Positions 19,486 through 28,945 of a stretch of DNA of 64,000 nucleotides are shown here, piece by piece. Numbering within the stretch: the stretch's first letter is position 1; the number at the start of each line of letters is the position of its first letter. The notes under the pieces were generated by a model. The model had not been told where the DNA came from. It saw only the letters and a list, made by a program, of their open reading frames with translations, and did no database searches. The position numbers and the translations under genes were made by a program. Source of the stretch: an uncultured Chlorobiaceae bacterium (GTDB taxonomy: Bacteria > Bacteroidota > Chlorobiia > Chlorobiales > Chlorobiaceae); the NCBI GenBank assembly GCA_903994525.1, contig CAJEXW010000002.1, positions 80,831 to 144,830 of the forward strand, written 5' to 3'.

Positions 19486-20651
19486 TGGTAGCTACCGGGC
19501 TTGATATGCTGCTCAGCAATACGGAACGCATAAAAAAAAGGAACATCGGCTTGATTGTCAATCAAACCTCTGTGACCACTGATTTGAGCTATTCCTGGCA
19601 TGTTCTGAAGGAGAGAGGCGTTTATGTCAAGCGGATATTCTCGCCTGAACATGGCCTCTTTGCAACTGAGCAGGATCAAATTGCTGTCAGTTTCCAGCCA
19701 GCCCCTGGTTGTGAACTGGTAAGCCTCTATGGCAATACAGCCGGGACGCTGATACCCGATTCTGCGGTACTGGATCATCTCGACCTTGTCATTTTCGATA
19801 TTCAGGATGTGGGCTCCCGTTACTACACCTACATCAATACGCTTGCGCTTTTTATGGAGGCCGTTGCAGGTCGCGATATTGAGATCATGGTGCTCGATCG
19901 TCCCAATCCTCTCGGAGGAGAAATAGTTGAGGGGCCGCTGCTTGATGAGGCGTATGGCTCATTTGTTGGTGTTTTTCCGGCACCGGTGCGCCACGGCATG
20001 ACCGCCGGTGAACTTGCATTCTTCTATCGTGACACCAAAAAGCTGGACCTTAACCTTACCGTTATTCCTATGGAGGGGTGGCATCGTTCCATGCTTTTCC
20101 CTGAAACTGGCCTTTTCTGGATTCCTCCCTCCCCGAATATGCCAACCTTTGCGACGGCAGAAGTGTACCCCGGCATGTGCCTTTTTGAGGGGCTTAGTGT
20201 TTCAGAAGGAAGAGGTTCAACCACCCCTTTTCAGCTCTCTGGCGCGCCATTCATTCATCCGTTTGAGCTGGCAGAACGTTGCCGATCTTTTGGACTTGAA
20301 GGAGTTCTTTTTCGGCCGCTCTGGTTCAAGCCGACGTTTCATAAATACTGCGGAGAGGTTATTGGCGGTATCTGGCAGCAGGTGACTGACCACTTCCGTT
20401 ACCGCTCCTTTGCAACAGGCGTTGCCATGACGGCGGCGATCCACGAACTCTATTCCGGACAGATGCAGTTTTTGCGCGGTGTTTACGAGTTTAACGATAC
20501 CATTCCCGCGTTTGATCTTCTTGCCGGAAATAGCCATATCCGCACAGCCATTGAGCGTGGAGATGATGTTGCCTCGATTCTCTCATCATGGCATCATGAT
20601 GAAGTGGAGTTTTTGGGGAGAAAGCAACAGTATCACCTTTACCACTCATAA
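19485..20651 (+). CDS. namZ: DUF1343 protein, NamZ-type exo-beta-N-acetylmuramidase
   Basis: A 388-residue DUF1343 protein. Family hallmarks are GLDMLLSN, IGLIVNQTS, IFSPEHGLFA, DLVIFDIQDVGSRYYTYI, VLDRPNPLGG, PVRHGMTAGELA, WIPPSPNMPT and LFEGLSVSEGRGST. NamZ removes terminal MurNAc from peptidoglycan fragments. No signal peptide is visible, unlike the secreted Bacillus enzyme, so it probably works in the cytoplasm on imported muropeptide sugars. ATG 19485 overlaps the murU stop by one base, with CAGGAGAGG upstream. Confidence 0.87.
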   Translation: MVATGLDMLLSNTERIKKRNIGLIVNQTSVTTDLSYSWHVLKERGVYVKRIFSPEHGLFATEQDQIAVSFQPAPGCELVSLYGNTAGTLIPDSAVLDHLDLVIFDIQDVGSRYYTYINTLALFMEAVAGRDIEIMVLDRPNPLGGEIVEGPLLDEAYGSFVGVFPAPVRHGMTAGELAFFYRDTKKLDLNLTVIPMEGWHRSMLFPETGLFWIPPSPNMPTFATAEVYPGMCLFEGLSVSEGRGSTTPFQLSGAPFIHPFELAERCRSFGLEGVLFRPLWFKPTFHKYCGEVIGGIWQQVTDHFRYRSFATGVAMTAAIHELYSGQMQFLRGVYEFNDTIPAFDLLAGNSHIRTAIERGDDVASILSSWHHDEVEFLGRKQQYHLYHS

Positions 20652-20655
20652 TGAG

Positions 20656-22092
20656 ATGACCATGCAGCCCATTGATCTTGCCATTATTGTTTTTTTTCTG
20701 CTGGGCAATACCCTGTTCGGGCTCTGGCATGGCAAAAGCAATAAAAGCAGTCGCGACTATTTTCTCGGCAATAAAAACCTCCCGTGGATTGCCTCCATGC
20801 TCTCGATTGTTGCCTCCGAAACCTCAGTGCTCACCTTTGTCAGTGTTCCCGGGCTTGCTTACAGGGGCGACTGGAGCTTTCTGCAACTCGCCATGGGTTA
20901 CATTGTCGGCAGAGTGTTGGTGAGCGCCATTCTCCTGCCCATGTATTTCAAGCACGGAGTCAGCTCTATTTATGAGATTATCGGTCTCCGGTTTGGGCAG
21001 GGAATGCAGAAGGTGGCGGCAGTGGTCTTTCTTGTCACCCGAACGCTTGGCGATGCCATCCGCTTTCTTGCTGCAGGGGTGGTGGTGCAGGTGGTCACCG
21101 GCTGGTCGCTGCCACTTTCGGTGATGATTATCGGCGTTGTCACCCTTGTCTATACGCTTTCAGGCGGCATCAAGGCGGTGGTCTGGCTGGAAAGCTTTCA
21201 ATTCAGCCTCTATCTTCTTGGCGGCGTGCTCTCTGTCATTTTTCTCTTTGACAGCATTGGGCAGGGGGTTCCGGCAATTGTCGCTTCTCTGTTAGATGCC
21301 GGAAAATTGAAGATTATCAATACTGACCCCCACTTTTTAACCAATCCGTTAACCTTTTTCAGCGCTTTTATCGGTGGCATTCTGCTCTCACTCTCTTCCC
21401 ACGGAGTTGACTACATGATGGTGCAGCGGGTGCTGGGCTGCAAGAATCTCAGCTCTGCCAGAAAAGCGATGATCGGGAGCGGCTTTTTTGTCTTTTTCCA
21501 GTTTTCCGTCTTTCTGCTTGCCGGTTCACTGATCTCCGTTTTTATGCATGGTGCGCCAATGGAAAAAGACAGGGAATTTGCATACTTTATTGTACACCAT
21601 CTTCCTGTCGGGTTGAAGGGGCTTTTGATTGCCGGGGTATTGTCTGCCGCCATGTCAACCCACAGTTCAGCCATAAACTCCCTTGCCTCCTCAACGGTCA
21701 ACGATATTCTTGGAGGAAAGTCTTCACTGGTCATGTCGAGGTGGATCAGTTTTTTCTGGGCAATTTTGCTTATTCTTATTGCGCTGCTGTTTGATGCCGG
21801 GAACAAGGCGATGGTTATGGTTGGCCTGGAAATTGCGTCGTTTACCTACGGCGGGCTCCTGGGGTTATTTCTGCTCTCCAAAAGCAAGCGCAACTTTCAT
21901 TCTTCCAGTCTGGCAACAGGTCTCGTCGCAAGTATGGCTATTGTCTTTGTACTGAAATATTATGGTCTGGCATGGAGCTGGTTCATCCTTGTCTCTGTGA
22001 CGCTGAACGTCATTGTTGTCTGGGTGATGGATATTATTCTCAGGGCATTTCAGCCAGAGAACAAGATCTCTGACGGCAAAAGGGAGCAGTGA
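20656..22092 (+). CDS. Sodium:solute symporter, candidate muropeptide-sugar importer
   Basis: A 478-residue SSS-family transporter with about thirteen hydrophobic helices. The N-terminal RDYFLGNKNLPWIASMLSIV, ASETSVLTF, and SAAMSTHSSAINSLASSTVN near residue 330 are typical of the family. The start chosen is ATG 20656, 4 bp after namZ. The longer open frame from 20479 lies inside namZ. Symporters of this family import MurNAc in Tannerella (MurT). The operon position suggests the same class of substrate here, by inference. Confidence 0.85.
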   Translation: MTMQPIDLAIIVFFLLGNTLFGLWHGKSNKSSRDYFLGNKNLPWIASMLSIVASETSVLTFVSVPGLAYRGDWSFLQLAMGYIVGRVLVSAILLPMYFKHGVSSIYEIIGLRFGQGMQKVAAVVFLVTRTLGDAIRFLAAGVVVQVVTGWSLPLSVMIIGVVTLVYTLSGGIKAVVWLESFQFSLYLLGGVLSVIFLFDSIGQGVPAIVASLLDAGKLKIINTDPHFLTNPLTFFSAFIGGILLSLSSHGVDYMMVQRVLGCKNLSSARKAMIGSGFFVFFQFSVFLLAGSLISVFMHGAPMEKDREFAYFIVHHLPVGLKGLLIAGVLSAAMSTHSSAINSLASSTVNDILGGKSSLVMSRWISFFWAILLILIALLFDAGNKAMVMVGLEIASFTYGGLLGLFLLSKSKRNFHSSSLATGLVASMAIVFVLKYYGLAWSWFILVSVTLNVIVVWVMDIILRAFQPENKISDGKREQ

Positions 22093-22170
22093 CTGCCGAG
22101 CTGGAACTCGGCGTTCCCGGGGGGTGGGGGGAAGCTCAAAGATTTTGCGTTGCTGTTTGGTGCCGCCCCG

Positions 22171-22914
22171 TTATACTATCTTCGGACAATCAGGAGGGAG
22201 GGCATCATAACATCGTTCAAGACTTGTCTGCTGCTCCTCGATATCGTTAATTACCTCAAAGGTTCTGTTTTTGGCTTTATCAAGCCACAGGGAGATGACG
22301 AGAAGCTCGGCTACGTCGGCACGGTTGATAAAGCCGTTCCAGAGCCGATCGCCAGTGTCGACGCGAAGCTTATGACGCAGTGGCTCTCCATCTTTGAGTC
22401 CACCCGGCCTTACGATGGTGTAGGTACGTCCCTCTTTGGCAAAAAGGGAGCGGAGATGCTCTTCAGCCTCCCATTTTTTGCTCAGGACACCGGCAAAAAG
22501 ATTGAGAGGGTGATACCATTTGGTAACGGCCAGAGAGCTGATTATGGCAAAGTGTTTCAGACCAGCCTTGGCCGATTCATCAACAAGCCTTATCACTCCA
22601 TCACGATCTACCTCTCCCGGAGATGACTCTCCTGTAACAGAGCTTGACCCAAGCGTTGAAATAACAGCCTGGCAGCCAGAAACCGCACGGTCAATATCGT
22701 TGCTGCTTTGAATTCTGCCGATAAAAATTTCGACTTTTTCACCAAAAAGAGCCAGTGCTTTTTCCCTGTCCCGGGAAAACACCCTTACGGCAATCCCGTG
22801 ATGCAGCAGTCGTTTAACCACCCATTGCCCTGTTTTGCCGGTTGCGCCAGCCACAAGAACTCTTCCCTGATACTTCAGGTTCTTTTCCATGATGTTATGT
22901 TGATTGTTGGACAA
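22171..22914 (-). CDS. NAD(P)-binding atypical SDR protein
   Basis: A 247-residue protein of the NmrA/YwnB-like atypical short-chain dehydrogenase group. The nucleotide-binding motif is VLVAGATGKTGQWV at residues about 18-31. ISTLGSSSVTGES follows, then IISSLAVTKWYHP and YTIVRPGGLKDG. There is no clear YxxxK catalytic pair, as is usual for this group. The substrate is unknown. A short conserved gene lies 7 bp upstream on the same strand. It is convergent with the symporter gene, with 78 bp between. Confidence 0.82.
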   Translation of the reverse strand: MSNNQHNIMEKNLKYQGRVLVAGATGKTGQWVVKRLLHHGIAVRVFSRDREKALALFGEKVEIFIGRIQSSNDIDRAVSGCQAVISTLGSSSVTGESSPGEVDRDGVIRLVDESAKAGLKHFAIISSLAVTKWYHPLNLFAGVLSKKWEAEEHLRSLFAKEGRTYTIVRPGGLKDGEPLRHKLRVDTGDRLWNGFINRADVAELLVISLWLDKAKNRTFEVINDIEEQQTSLERCYDALPPDCPKIV

Positions 22915-22921
22915 GAGAGTC

Positions 22922-23206
22922 TCAGCTCATGCGGAGGAAGCGCTTGCGATACAGAAGATGCTGAATCGGATTTGCCTTCTTGATATTTGGATCAAGGGTC
23001 TGCAGCCTGTTTTTTTTACCAGTTCGGGTAACCACATCAAGTGTTCCATCATCATTGATCTGGGCAACTTCCCAGAACTTGTCAACAATATAGTGATAGT
23101 TGTCTCCATGTTCGAGAGGATAGATCTGCCTGGCTCTCGGGCCTGGGCAAAAGGAGCTTTTTGGCTTATGATAGATAATCTTGTCCCCAACCCTGAACTG
23201 TCTCAT
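22922..23206 (-). CDS. Small conserved hypothetical protein (beta-rich)
   Basis: A 94-residue basic protein: RQFRVGDKIIYHKPKSSFCP, then PGPRARQIYPLEHGDNYHYI, VDKFWEVAQIN and DVVTRTGKK. The alternation suggests a small beta-barrel, possibly KOW/SH3-like, and the charge would suit nucleic-acid contact. I do not recognise a named family. It is kept as a gene because it is closely coupled (7 bp) to the SDR gene and has no competing frame. The 133 bp upstream, to terC, hold no other gene. Confidence 0.65.
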   Translation of the reverse strand: MRQFRVGDKIIYHKPKSSFCPGPRARQIYPLEHGDNYHYIVDKFWEVAQINDDGTLDVVTRTGKKNRLQTLDPNIKKANPIQHLLYRKRFLRMS

Positions 23207-23339
23207 GGCCCCCTTTTATTCTTGTTATTACCTTACATCATTTTATAAAGTACGCTGTAAACGTTTTATACCTAAAAAAAAGGAGAAAAACAAACTTATT
23301 TTTATCCAGACTGTCAAGACCAAGAGTTTTGTCACCCGG

Positions 23340-24107
23340 TCAGCCCCGCTTTTTTGCCGGAATATTAAAGAGTTTGCACGAAAGCACCGGAATAAAGAAA
23401 ATGGCAACCGTAACACATGAGGTGATGATATCGGCCTCATGCCCCTCCATTACCTTGACAAAGGAGGATTGGGGATAAAAATTCCCGACAGCGGAAAGAG
23501 ACAGTTTTAGCCCGAGTAACCCGATGACCAGAAATGCGCAGCTCTCAAGAAAGGGATATCGTTCCATAAGGCCGACAAATGCCTGGGCGACAAAACGCAT
23601 AGCCAGAATACCAATGAACACCCCGACACAGATGAGCAGAAGATTGTCCGTAAAGGCCACCGCAGCAAAAATGTTATCAATCGAAAAGGCAAGATCCATA
23701 ATTTCAATCAGCAGGACGGTAGACCAGAACGTGCCTAACCTGCCGGAGGTCATCTGATACAATCGGTTACTTTTTTTATCGAGCAGATCATCATTTTTTT
23801 GAGGTGTGCCTTTTCCCTTCATCCAGGAAAAGACCAGGTAAAGAAGGTACAGACCTCCAACAGGCTTGAGCCACCATATCTGAATCAGAAAAGCAGCAAA
23901 AAATAGACAGAGCCCTCGAAAGAGATAGGCACCAATAATCCCGTACTTCAGAGCTGCGGAGCGTTGCTTTTCCGGCAGATCCATAACCATGGTGGCCAGT
24001 ACGGCAGCGTTGTCCACAGAGAGCAGGCTTTCTATAATAATGAGGTTGCCGACAACCAGCAGAGAAGCAAGAGGTTTGTCGACTATTTGCTGCAAAAGCT
24101 CAACCAT
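23340..24107 (-). CDS. TerC family integral membrane protein
   Basis: A 255-residue membrane protein with about seven helices. The TerC/YjbE signatures ESLLSVDNAAVLA near residue 30 and LAFSIDNIFAAVAF near residue 140 carry the paired acidic residues in the membrane. The family is tied to metal efflux (for example Mn2+ and metal loading of exported proteins) and tellurite resistance. The gene starts 3 bp after kup and is surely co-transcribed with it. Confidence 0.88.
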   Translation of the reverse strand: MVELLQQIVDKPLASLLVVGNLIIIESLLSVDNAAVLATMVMDLPEKQRSAALKYGIIGAYLFRGLCLFFAAFLIQIWWLKPVGGLYLLYLVFSWMKGKGTPQKNDDLLDKKSNRLYQMTSGRLGTFWSTVLLIEIMDLAFSIDNIFAAVAFTDNLLLICVGVFIGILAMRFVAQAFVGLMERYPFLESCAFLVIGLLGLKLSLSAVGNFYPQSSFVKVMEGHEADIITSCVTVAIFFIPVLSCKLFNIPAKKRG

Positions 24108-24110
24108 AGT

Positions 24111-26024
24111 TCAGATTTGTACCAGTACGCCGATTTCAATGACCTGGCCCGCAGGCAGATCGTAGTAGGCTGTTGCACTCAGGGCATTACGCGCCATCAG
24201 TGCAAAAAGTTTTTTGCGCCACCCAACCATTTTGGATTTCAGCCCGGTCACAATTTTCTCCCGGCTCAGGAAAAAGCTGATAGCCTCAGGTTTGAACTGC
24301 AGCCCTTGACGATTAGCCAGAGTAATCACCTGGCGGATATTGGGATATTCCAGAAAGCCATAGCGTGCAACAACCTTGAAAAATCCATCACCAAGTTTAA
24401 TGACCTCCACCTTGTTGCGGTTTGGCACTCTTGGCACACGTTCAGTGCTGAAGTGAAACAGTGCCACTTCAGAGTGCATCATTTTGTTATGGCGAAGATT
24501 ATGCAGCATTGCAATTGGAACGACATCAGGGTTCGCCGTCAGGTAGACCGCCTGGCCTTTGACCCGGTGTGGTTGCTGCAGAGAGAGGCTCTGAATAAAC
24601 TCTTCAGTGGTGAGGGTACGGTCCTGTAACTGTTTAAGAAGCAGGCTACGCCCCTGTTTCCAGGTCAGCATCAGTGTAAAGACCGCCAGGCCTATCGCAA
24701 GGGGAAACCATGCGCCTTGCAAAAGCTTGCTCATACTTGCCCCGAAAAAAGAGATATCAATGATGGCAAAAAACCCTGCGAGGAGGTCAAGTGCGATTTT
24801 ATTCCACCTCCAGAGATCGCGTGCCACATAAAAGAAAAGGATCGTGGAGATCAGCATGGTCGCTGTTACCGCAACGCCATAAGCGGCCGCAAGCTTGCTT
24901 GATGACCCAAAACCAGCGACAAGCGTTATGGTCGACACCATTAACGCCCAGTTGGCAGCAGGAACATAAATCTGGCCGATATGCTTTGCCGAGGTATGAG
25001 TAATGGTCAATCGTGGCAGATAGCCAAGCTGGATAGCCTGCTGTGTTAATGAAAAAACACCAGTTATCAGTGCCTGTGAGGCGATAATGGTTGCCATGGT
25101 TGAGAGCAAGACCATAGGGATCATCCCCCATGAGGGAACCAGACCGTAGAACGGATGGTGCGACTGTTCTGGAAAGGCAAGAAGGAAGGCCCCCTGGCCA
25201 AAATAGTTCAGCAGCAACGCTGGCAAAACCAGCAACACCCATGTCAGCCGGATCGGACGTCTTCCGAAATGTCCCATATCTGCGTAGAGCGCTTCAGCGC
25301 CAGTCACGGAGAGAAAGACCGCCCCCAAAACCATAAAGCCCTGCAGATGGTTGCTTAACAGAAAGGAGATTCCATACCAGGGGAGTATTGCCTGCAAAAT
25401 CTGCGGAAATCTTATGATCTCCACTAAACCAAGCAGCCCGATGACAACAAACCAGACAAGAATAATTGGTCCGAAAAGGGCACCAACTCTTGCTGTTCCA
25501 TGATGCTGGAAAAAGAAAAGAGCTATCAGGACTGCTATAGTAACGGGTATGACAAGATCTTTAAAGGCCGGAGCGATAATCTGAACACCCTCGACGGCGC
25601 TCAGTACCGAGATGGCAGGCGTAATCATTCCGTCGCCGTAGAGCAGAGCTGCTCCGAACAGGCCTATGATCACCAGGAAGCCCCGTTCATAGCCTTTTTT
25701 TCTGCTTTGGGTGATAATGAGCGCTGTCAGTGCAAGAATACCGCCCTCGCCGTCGTTATCCGCCTTCATGATAAAGGTGAGATATTTCAAGCTTACAATC
25801 AGGAGAAGAGACCAGACAAGAAGGGAGAGCACACCCAGGATATTGTCGTGCGTAATAGGAATACCATATTCGCCATGAAAACACTCCCGAACAGCATACA
25901 GCGGACTGGTACCGATATCTCCGAAAACGACACCAAGAGCGGCAAGAGAAAGTCCGGCAAGGCGTTTCAGACCAGATTGCCCGGCATGACCACCTGCAGC
26001 GGGTTCTTCCGATATTGTTGACAT
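24111..26024 (-). CDS. kup: Kup low-affinity potassium transporter
   Basis: A 637-residue K+/H+ symporter. About twelve helices span residues 25-460, with the conserved GVVFGDIGTSPLYAVRECF near residue 35, LIIQ-type and DGEGGILAL segments, and GDGMITPAISVLSAVEGV. A cytoplasmic C-terminal domain follows. ATG 26024 is preferred to the upstream TTG at 26030. It heads a two-gene unit with terC. Confidence 0.95.
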   Translation of the reverse strand: MSTISEEPAAGGHAGQSGLKRLAGLSLAALGVVFGDIGTSPLYAVRECFHGEYGIPITHDNILGVLSLLVWSLLLIVSLKYLTFIMKADNDGEGGILALTALIITQSRKKGYERGFLVIIGLFGAALLYGDGMITPAISVLSAVEGVQIIAPAFKDLVIPVTIAVLIALFFFQHHGTARVGALFGPIILVWFVVIGLLGLVEIIRFPQILQAILPWYGISFLLSNHLQGFMVLGAVFLSVTGAEALYADMGHFGRRPIRLTWVLLVLPALLLNYFGQGAFLLAFPEQSHHPFYGLVPSWGMIPMVLLSTMATIIASQALITGVFSLTQQAIQLGYLPRLTITHTSAKHIGQIYVPAANWALMVSTITLVAGFGSSSKLAAAYGVAVTATMLISTILFFYVARDLWRWNKIALDLLAGFFAIIDISFFGASMSKLLQGAWFPLAIGLAVFTLMLTWKQGRSLLLKQLQDRTLTTEEFIQSLSLQQPHRVKGQAVYLTANPDVVPIAMLHNLRHNKMMHSEVALFHFSTERVPRVPNRNKVEVIKLGDGFFKVVARYGFLEYPNIRQVITLANRQGLQFKPEAISFFLSREKIVTGLKSKMVGWRKKLFALMARNALSATAYYDLPAGQVIEIGVLVQI

Positions 26025-26465
26025 AATCAATCAAAAAAATGAAGAATTCACAGACCTTTGCATGGCTTTACATCAAACCACAAGGCCAAGCGCCCAATAT
26101 AGACAATATGTTTTAAATCAAAGAAACAGCACGCGGCAGAAGAGTCGTGGGTAGTCTCTTTGGATCATCCTTTGTATTGATTCAAGAGTGTGAATAATAT
26201 TCATAATAAAGAATCAAGTTGTTTCTTGTCTGTTTGTGCTGCAAAAGTATTTTACACATTGCAATAAACATTAATACGCTTATATATCGTCATGCCAGCA
26301 ATATCCTTCAGTTTATTGCGGTTTTTCGACTTGAGTTGGATGTTTGAAGATATTTTAGTTATATTTGAACCGAAACGCGATTGAATAGCATTTTGATTTT
26401 TATTCATTTCCGCACTCCGTCTTAAAAGTATCGTGTAAGGAGTAGCGGGCTTAAACCATGAGCGT
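26025..26465 (+). other. Intergenic region between divergent kup and rlpA paralogue
   Basis: About 440 bp of AT-rich sequence with no supported gene. Short open frames across it have no family resemblance. It must carry the promoters of both divergent transcripts. I see no convincing palindrome or riboswitch in it. Confidence 0.5.
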
Positions 26466-26933
26466 ATGAGACATGAAAAACATTTTTTTAAATTACCTTT
26501 TCTTGCGGTACTGATAGGTCTTGGTCTTTCAATGGTTACCTTGGGCACCAGTAATCCATTTAACAGCACAGCGGAGGCCGCACAGAGAGGAGGCCACACC
26601 AAAAAGAGGCGTGTTGCAGCTACCGAAGGTGCAGCATCGTTTTACTCCGGTCAGTTTCACGGACGCAAGACCGCGAATGGTGAGACTTTCAGCAAGGATC
26701 AGTTAACAGCAGCTCATCCATCCCTTCCGTTTGGTACATGGGTACGAGTAACCAATTTGAGCAATGGCAAAGATGTGGTTGTGCGGATCAATGACCGCGG
26801 TCCCTTTGTTAAAGGAAGGATTATTGATTTATCGGCAGGCGCGGCAAAAGAGATCGGCATTATGCAATCGGGTGTTGTACAGGTCAAGCTCGAAGCAATC
26901 AAGGCTCTTCCCACAGCATTTATCTCCGGTTGA
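26466..26933 (+). CDS. RlpA-family protein, secreted paralogue
   Basis: A 155-residue protein with a Sec signal peptide (hydrophobic residues about 10-28, cleavage near STAEAAQ), a basic linker (HTKKRRVAA), then a double-psi beta-barrel: [41 protein letters not shown] and [16 protein letters not shown]. It is therefore an RlpA-like lytic transglycosylase or binding protein. It has no lipobox, in contrast to the paralogue at 11853. It ends at a bidirectional terminator shared with dsbD. Confidence 0.87.
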   Translation: MRHEKHFFKLPFLAVLIGLGLSMVTLGTSNPFNSTAEAAQRGGHTKKRRVAATEGAASFYSGQFHGRKTANGETFSKDQLTAAHPSLPFGTWVRVTNLSNGKDVVVRINDRGPFVKGRIIDLSAGAAKEIGIMQSGVVQVKLEAIKALPTAFISG

Positions 26934-26964
26934 ATCTGAATTTTCCTTTCATACCAGGAACACC

Positions 26965-26998
26965 AAAAAAAGCCTGCTTGACAAAGCAGGCTTTTTTT
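26965..26998. terminator. Bidirectional terminator between rlpA paralogue and dsbD
   Basis: A perfect 9-bp stem AGCCTGCTT/AAGCAGGCT with loop GACA is flanked by an A run on the left and a T run on the right. It can stop transcription from both converging genes. Confidence 0.92.
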
Positions 26999-27019
26999 GG
27001 TTATTAAAAAGTTACAAAT

Positions 27020-28897
27020 CTATTTACCGGTTACATATTTATTGACATGCGCCTGAAAAGGAGCCGCCTCAAGAAAGCCAACGATCTTGCTGTTAGGTAT
27101 CTCTTTACCGTTACTGTCAAAAAAGATAATGCCGGGAGGGCCGAAGAGGCTGAAGCGCTTCATCAGAGCAACGTCATCGGGGGTATTGGCTGTTACATCA
27201 ACCTGGAGCAAGGTCAGTGTTTTCAGATGGGCCATAACCTTTGGGTCATGAAAGGTAAACTTGTCCATCTCTTTACATGCGACGCACCAGTCAGCATAAA
27301 AATCAAGCATGACAGGTTTCTTCGCTGAGAGCAGCGCACTGTCAAGTTCAGCAACTGTTTTGATTCGAGTGAAGCTTATTCCCTCTTTCTCTGTTCCTGG
27401 ACTCTCTTTTCCACCCGGCACGGGTTCCCCGTGGGTACGGGCTAGTGGTTCAAGCATATTGGTATGACCCGAAGCAGCACCGACCAGCTCCAAAACTCCA
27501 AAGACAAAAAGCACAAAGCCAAAAGCTTTGCCGAAACGCTGGGCGATAGTGGCTTTGCCGCTTGTGGTATCAAAAATACCAAGAAACAGGGAGCAGAGAA
27601 TAGCAAAGGCACCCCAGAAGAGCATCACCACCTGTGCCGAGAGTACCGGCGAGACCATCCAGATTGCCACGGCAATCAAAAGAAGCCCAAACACATACTT
27701 GACACTGACCATCCACAAGCCGGCTTTGGGGAGCAGGCTTCCTGCTGACAAGCCGACCAAAAGAAGCGGCACGCTCATACCCATAGCCATGGAAAAGAGC
27801 GCCAGGCCACCAAGGAGCACATCCTTGGTCTGACTGATATAGACCAGTGTTCCGGCAAGTGGCGCAGCGACGCAGGGGCCTACAATAAGGGCCGACAGAG
27901 CGCCCATAAAAAACACGCCAGCAAAACGCCCTCTTTTAAGCCCGCCTGAGGCTTTACCAAGTTTGTTTTGTATTGCGGCAGGCATCTGCAACTGATAGAC
28001 ATCAAACATGGAGAGTGAAAGTGTTACCAGCAGCACGGCAAACATGATCAGTACCCATGGTTTCTGCAAGGCTCCGGAAAGGCCTTCACCAGCAAGCCCT
28101 GCTGCAATACCAAGGGCGGTGTAGACGAGAGCCAGCCCAAGGCAATAGGCAAGAGCCATCAAAAAGCTGCGCTGGCGGGTTACCTGACCCTCACCGACAA
28201 TAATGGAGGAGAGTATTGGAACCATTGGCAAAACGCAGGGGGTAAACGAGAGAAGCAGCCCAAAGACCAGAAAAGCGAGAGAGACTTTCCATAAACTACC
28301 GCCAGCAAGTGTTGATGCTATGATGGAGAGTTCGTTTTGCCCACCTTTTTCCTGTGGAGCGGCACCCGGAGCCGGAGTTGCTGCAGGAGGTGGTGGAGCC
28401 GTTGTTGTTGGCCCTGAAGGAGCGCCATGGTCGCCTGCGATGAGGAGTACTCCGGGTTTGGCGGGGTCAACCGTGAACAGTTTTGTTATTGGAGGATAAC
28501 AGAGCCCATCCTCAGCACACCCCTGATAGCCGACACTCAGGGTGAAAACCTTGTCAGCCTTGGCAAGCGGCACCTCGACATCAAGCTTGTCGTGGTAGAT
28601 CTCCAGCTTTTCGTTTGATGTGGGATCAGTGAAGCTGATTCCTTTTGGCAGAACAGGGCTTTTTATCTCGTCTTTGCCATTTTCAACAGTGACCGTCACC
28701 TTGTCGCGATAGAGCTTATATCCTTTGGCAATCTCCCAATGCAGCGCAACGGTTCGTGAGCCATTGAGTTCAGCCTTCAATTTGAAGGCCTGATCGGGAT
28801 CAAGGAATTCAGCGGCGAGAGCAGCGCTTACCCTGAGGCAGAGCGCCAGAAAAACAACAAGAAAGGCCATCGTACGCCTCAGAGAAGAGTATTTCAT
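27020..28897 (-). CDS. dsbD: DsbD thiol:disulfide interchange protein
   Basis: A 625-residue protein with signal peptide and three parts. The periplasmic alpha domain holds GCAEDGLCYPP near residue 130. The central eight-helix domain contains SFTPCVLPMVPILSSI and VGPCVAAPLAGTL. The C-terminal thioredoxin domain carries YADWCVACKEM near residue 537. It carries electrons from cytoplasmic thioredoxin to periplasmic thiols. Downstream receivers could include the TlpA thioredoxin encoded 3.6 kb upstream on this strand and the cytochrome c heme-attachment system. It is the last gene of the minus-strand redox island. Confidence 0.94.
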   Translation of the reverse strand: MKYSSLRRTMAFLVVFLALCLRVSAALAAEFLDPDQAFKLKAELNGSRTVALHWEIAKGYKLYRDKVTVTVENGKDEIKSPVLPKGISFTDPTSNEKLEIYHDKLDVEVPLAKADKVFTLSVGYQGCAEDGLCYPPITKLFTVDPAKPGVLLIAGDHGAPSGPTTTAPPPPAATPAPGAAPQEKGGQNELSIIASTLAGGSLWKVSLAFLVFGLLLSFTPCVLPMVPILSSIIVGEGQVTRQRSFLMALAYCLGLALVYTALGIAAGLAGEGLSGALQKPWVLIMFAVLLVTLSLSMFDVYQLQMPAAIQNKLGKASGGLKRGRFAGVFFMGALSALIVGPCVAAPLAGTLVYISQTKDVLLGGLALFSMAMGMSVPLLLVGLSAGSLLPKAGLWMVSVKYVFGLLLIAVAIWMVSPVLSAQVVMLFWGAFAILCSLFLGIFDTTSGKATIAQRFGKAFGFVLFVFGVLELVGAASGHTNMLEPLARTHGEPVPGGKESPGTEKEGISFTRIKTVAELDSALLSAKKPVMLDFYADWCVACKEMDKFTFHDPKVMAHLKTLTLLQVDVTANTPDDVALMKRFSLFGPPGIIFFDSNGKEIPNSKIVGFLEAAPFQAHVNKYVTGK

Positions 28898-28945
28898 TGT
28901 CTTTTTTTTGAATAAAAATTGTCGAGAAGAGTCGAAAAAAATGTG

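Noticed and set aside
22093..22170. Hairpin CCGAG/CTCGG after the symporter gene as a terminator
   Set aside because: Only a 5-bp stem, and a G run and no T run follows. Support is too weak.
26252..26602. 116-codon minus-strand frame over the rlpA paralogue start
   Set aside because: It overlaps the signal peptide region of a clear RlpA gene and has no family resemblance.
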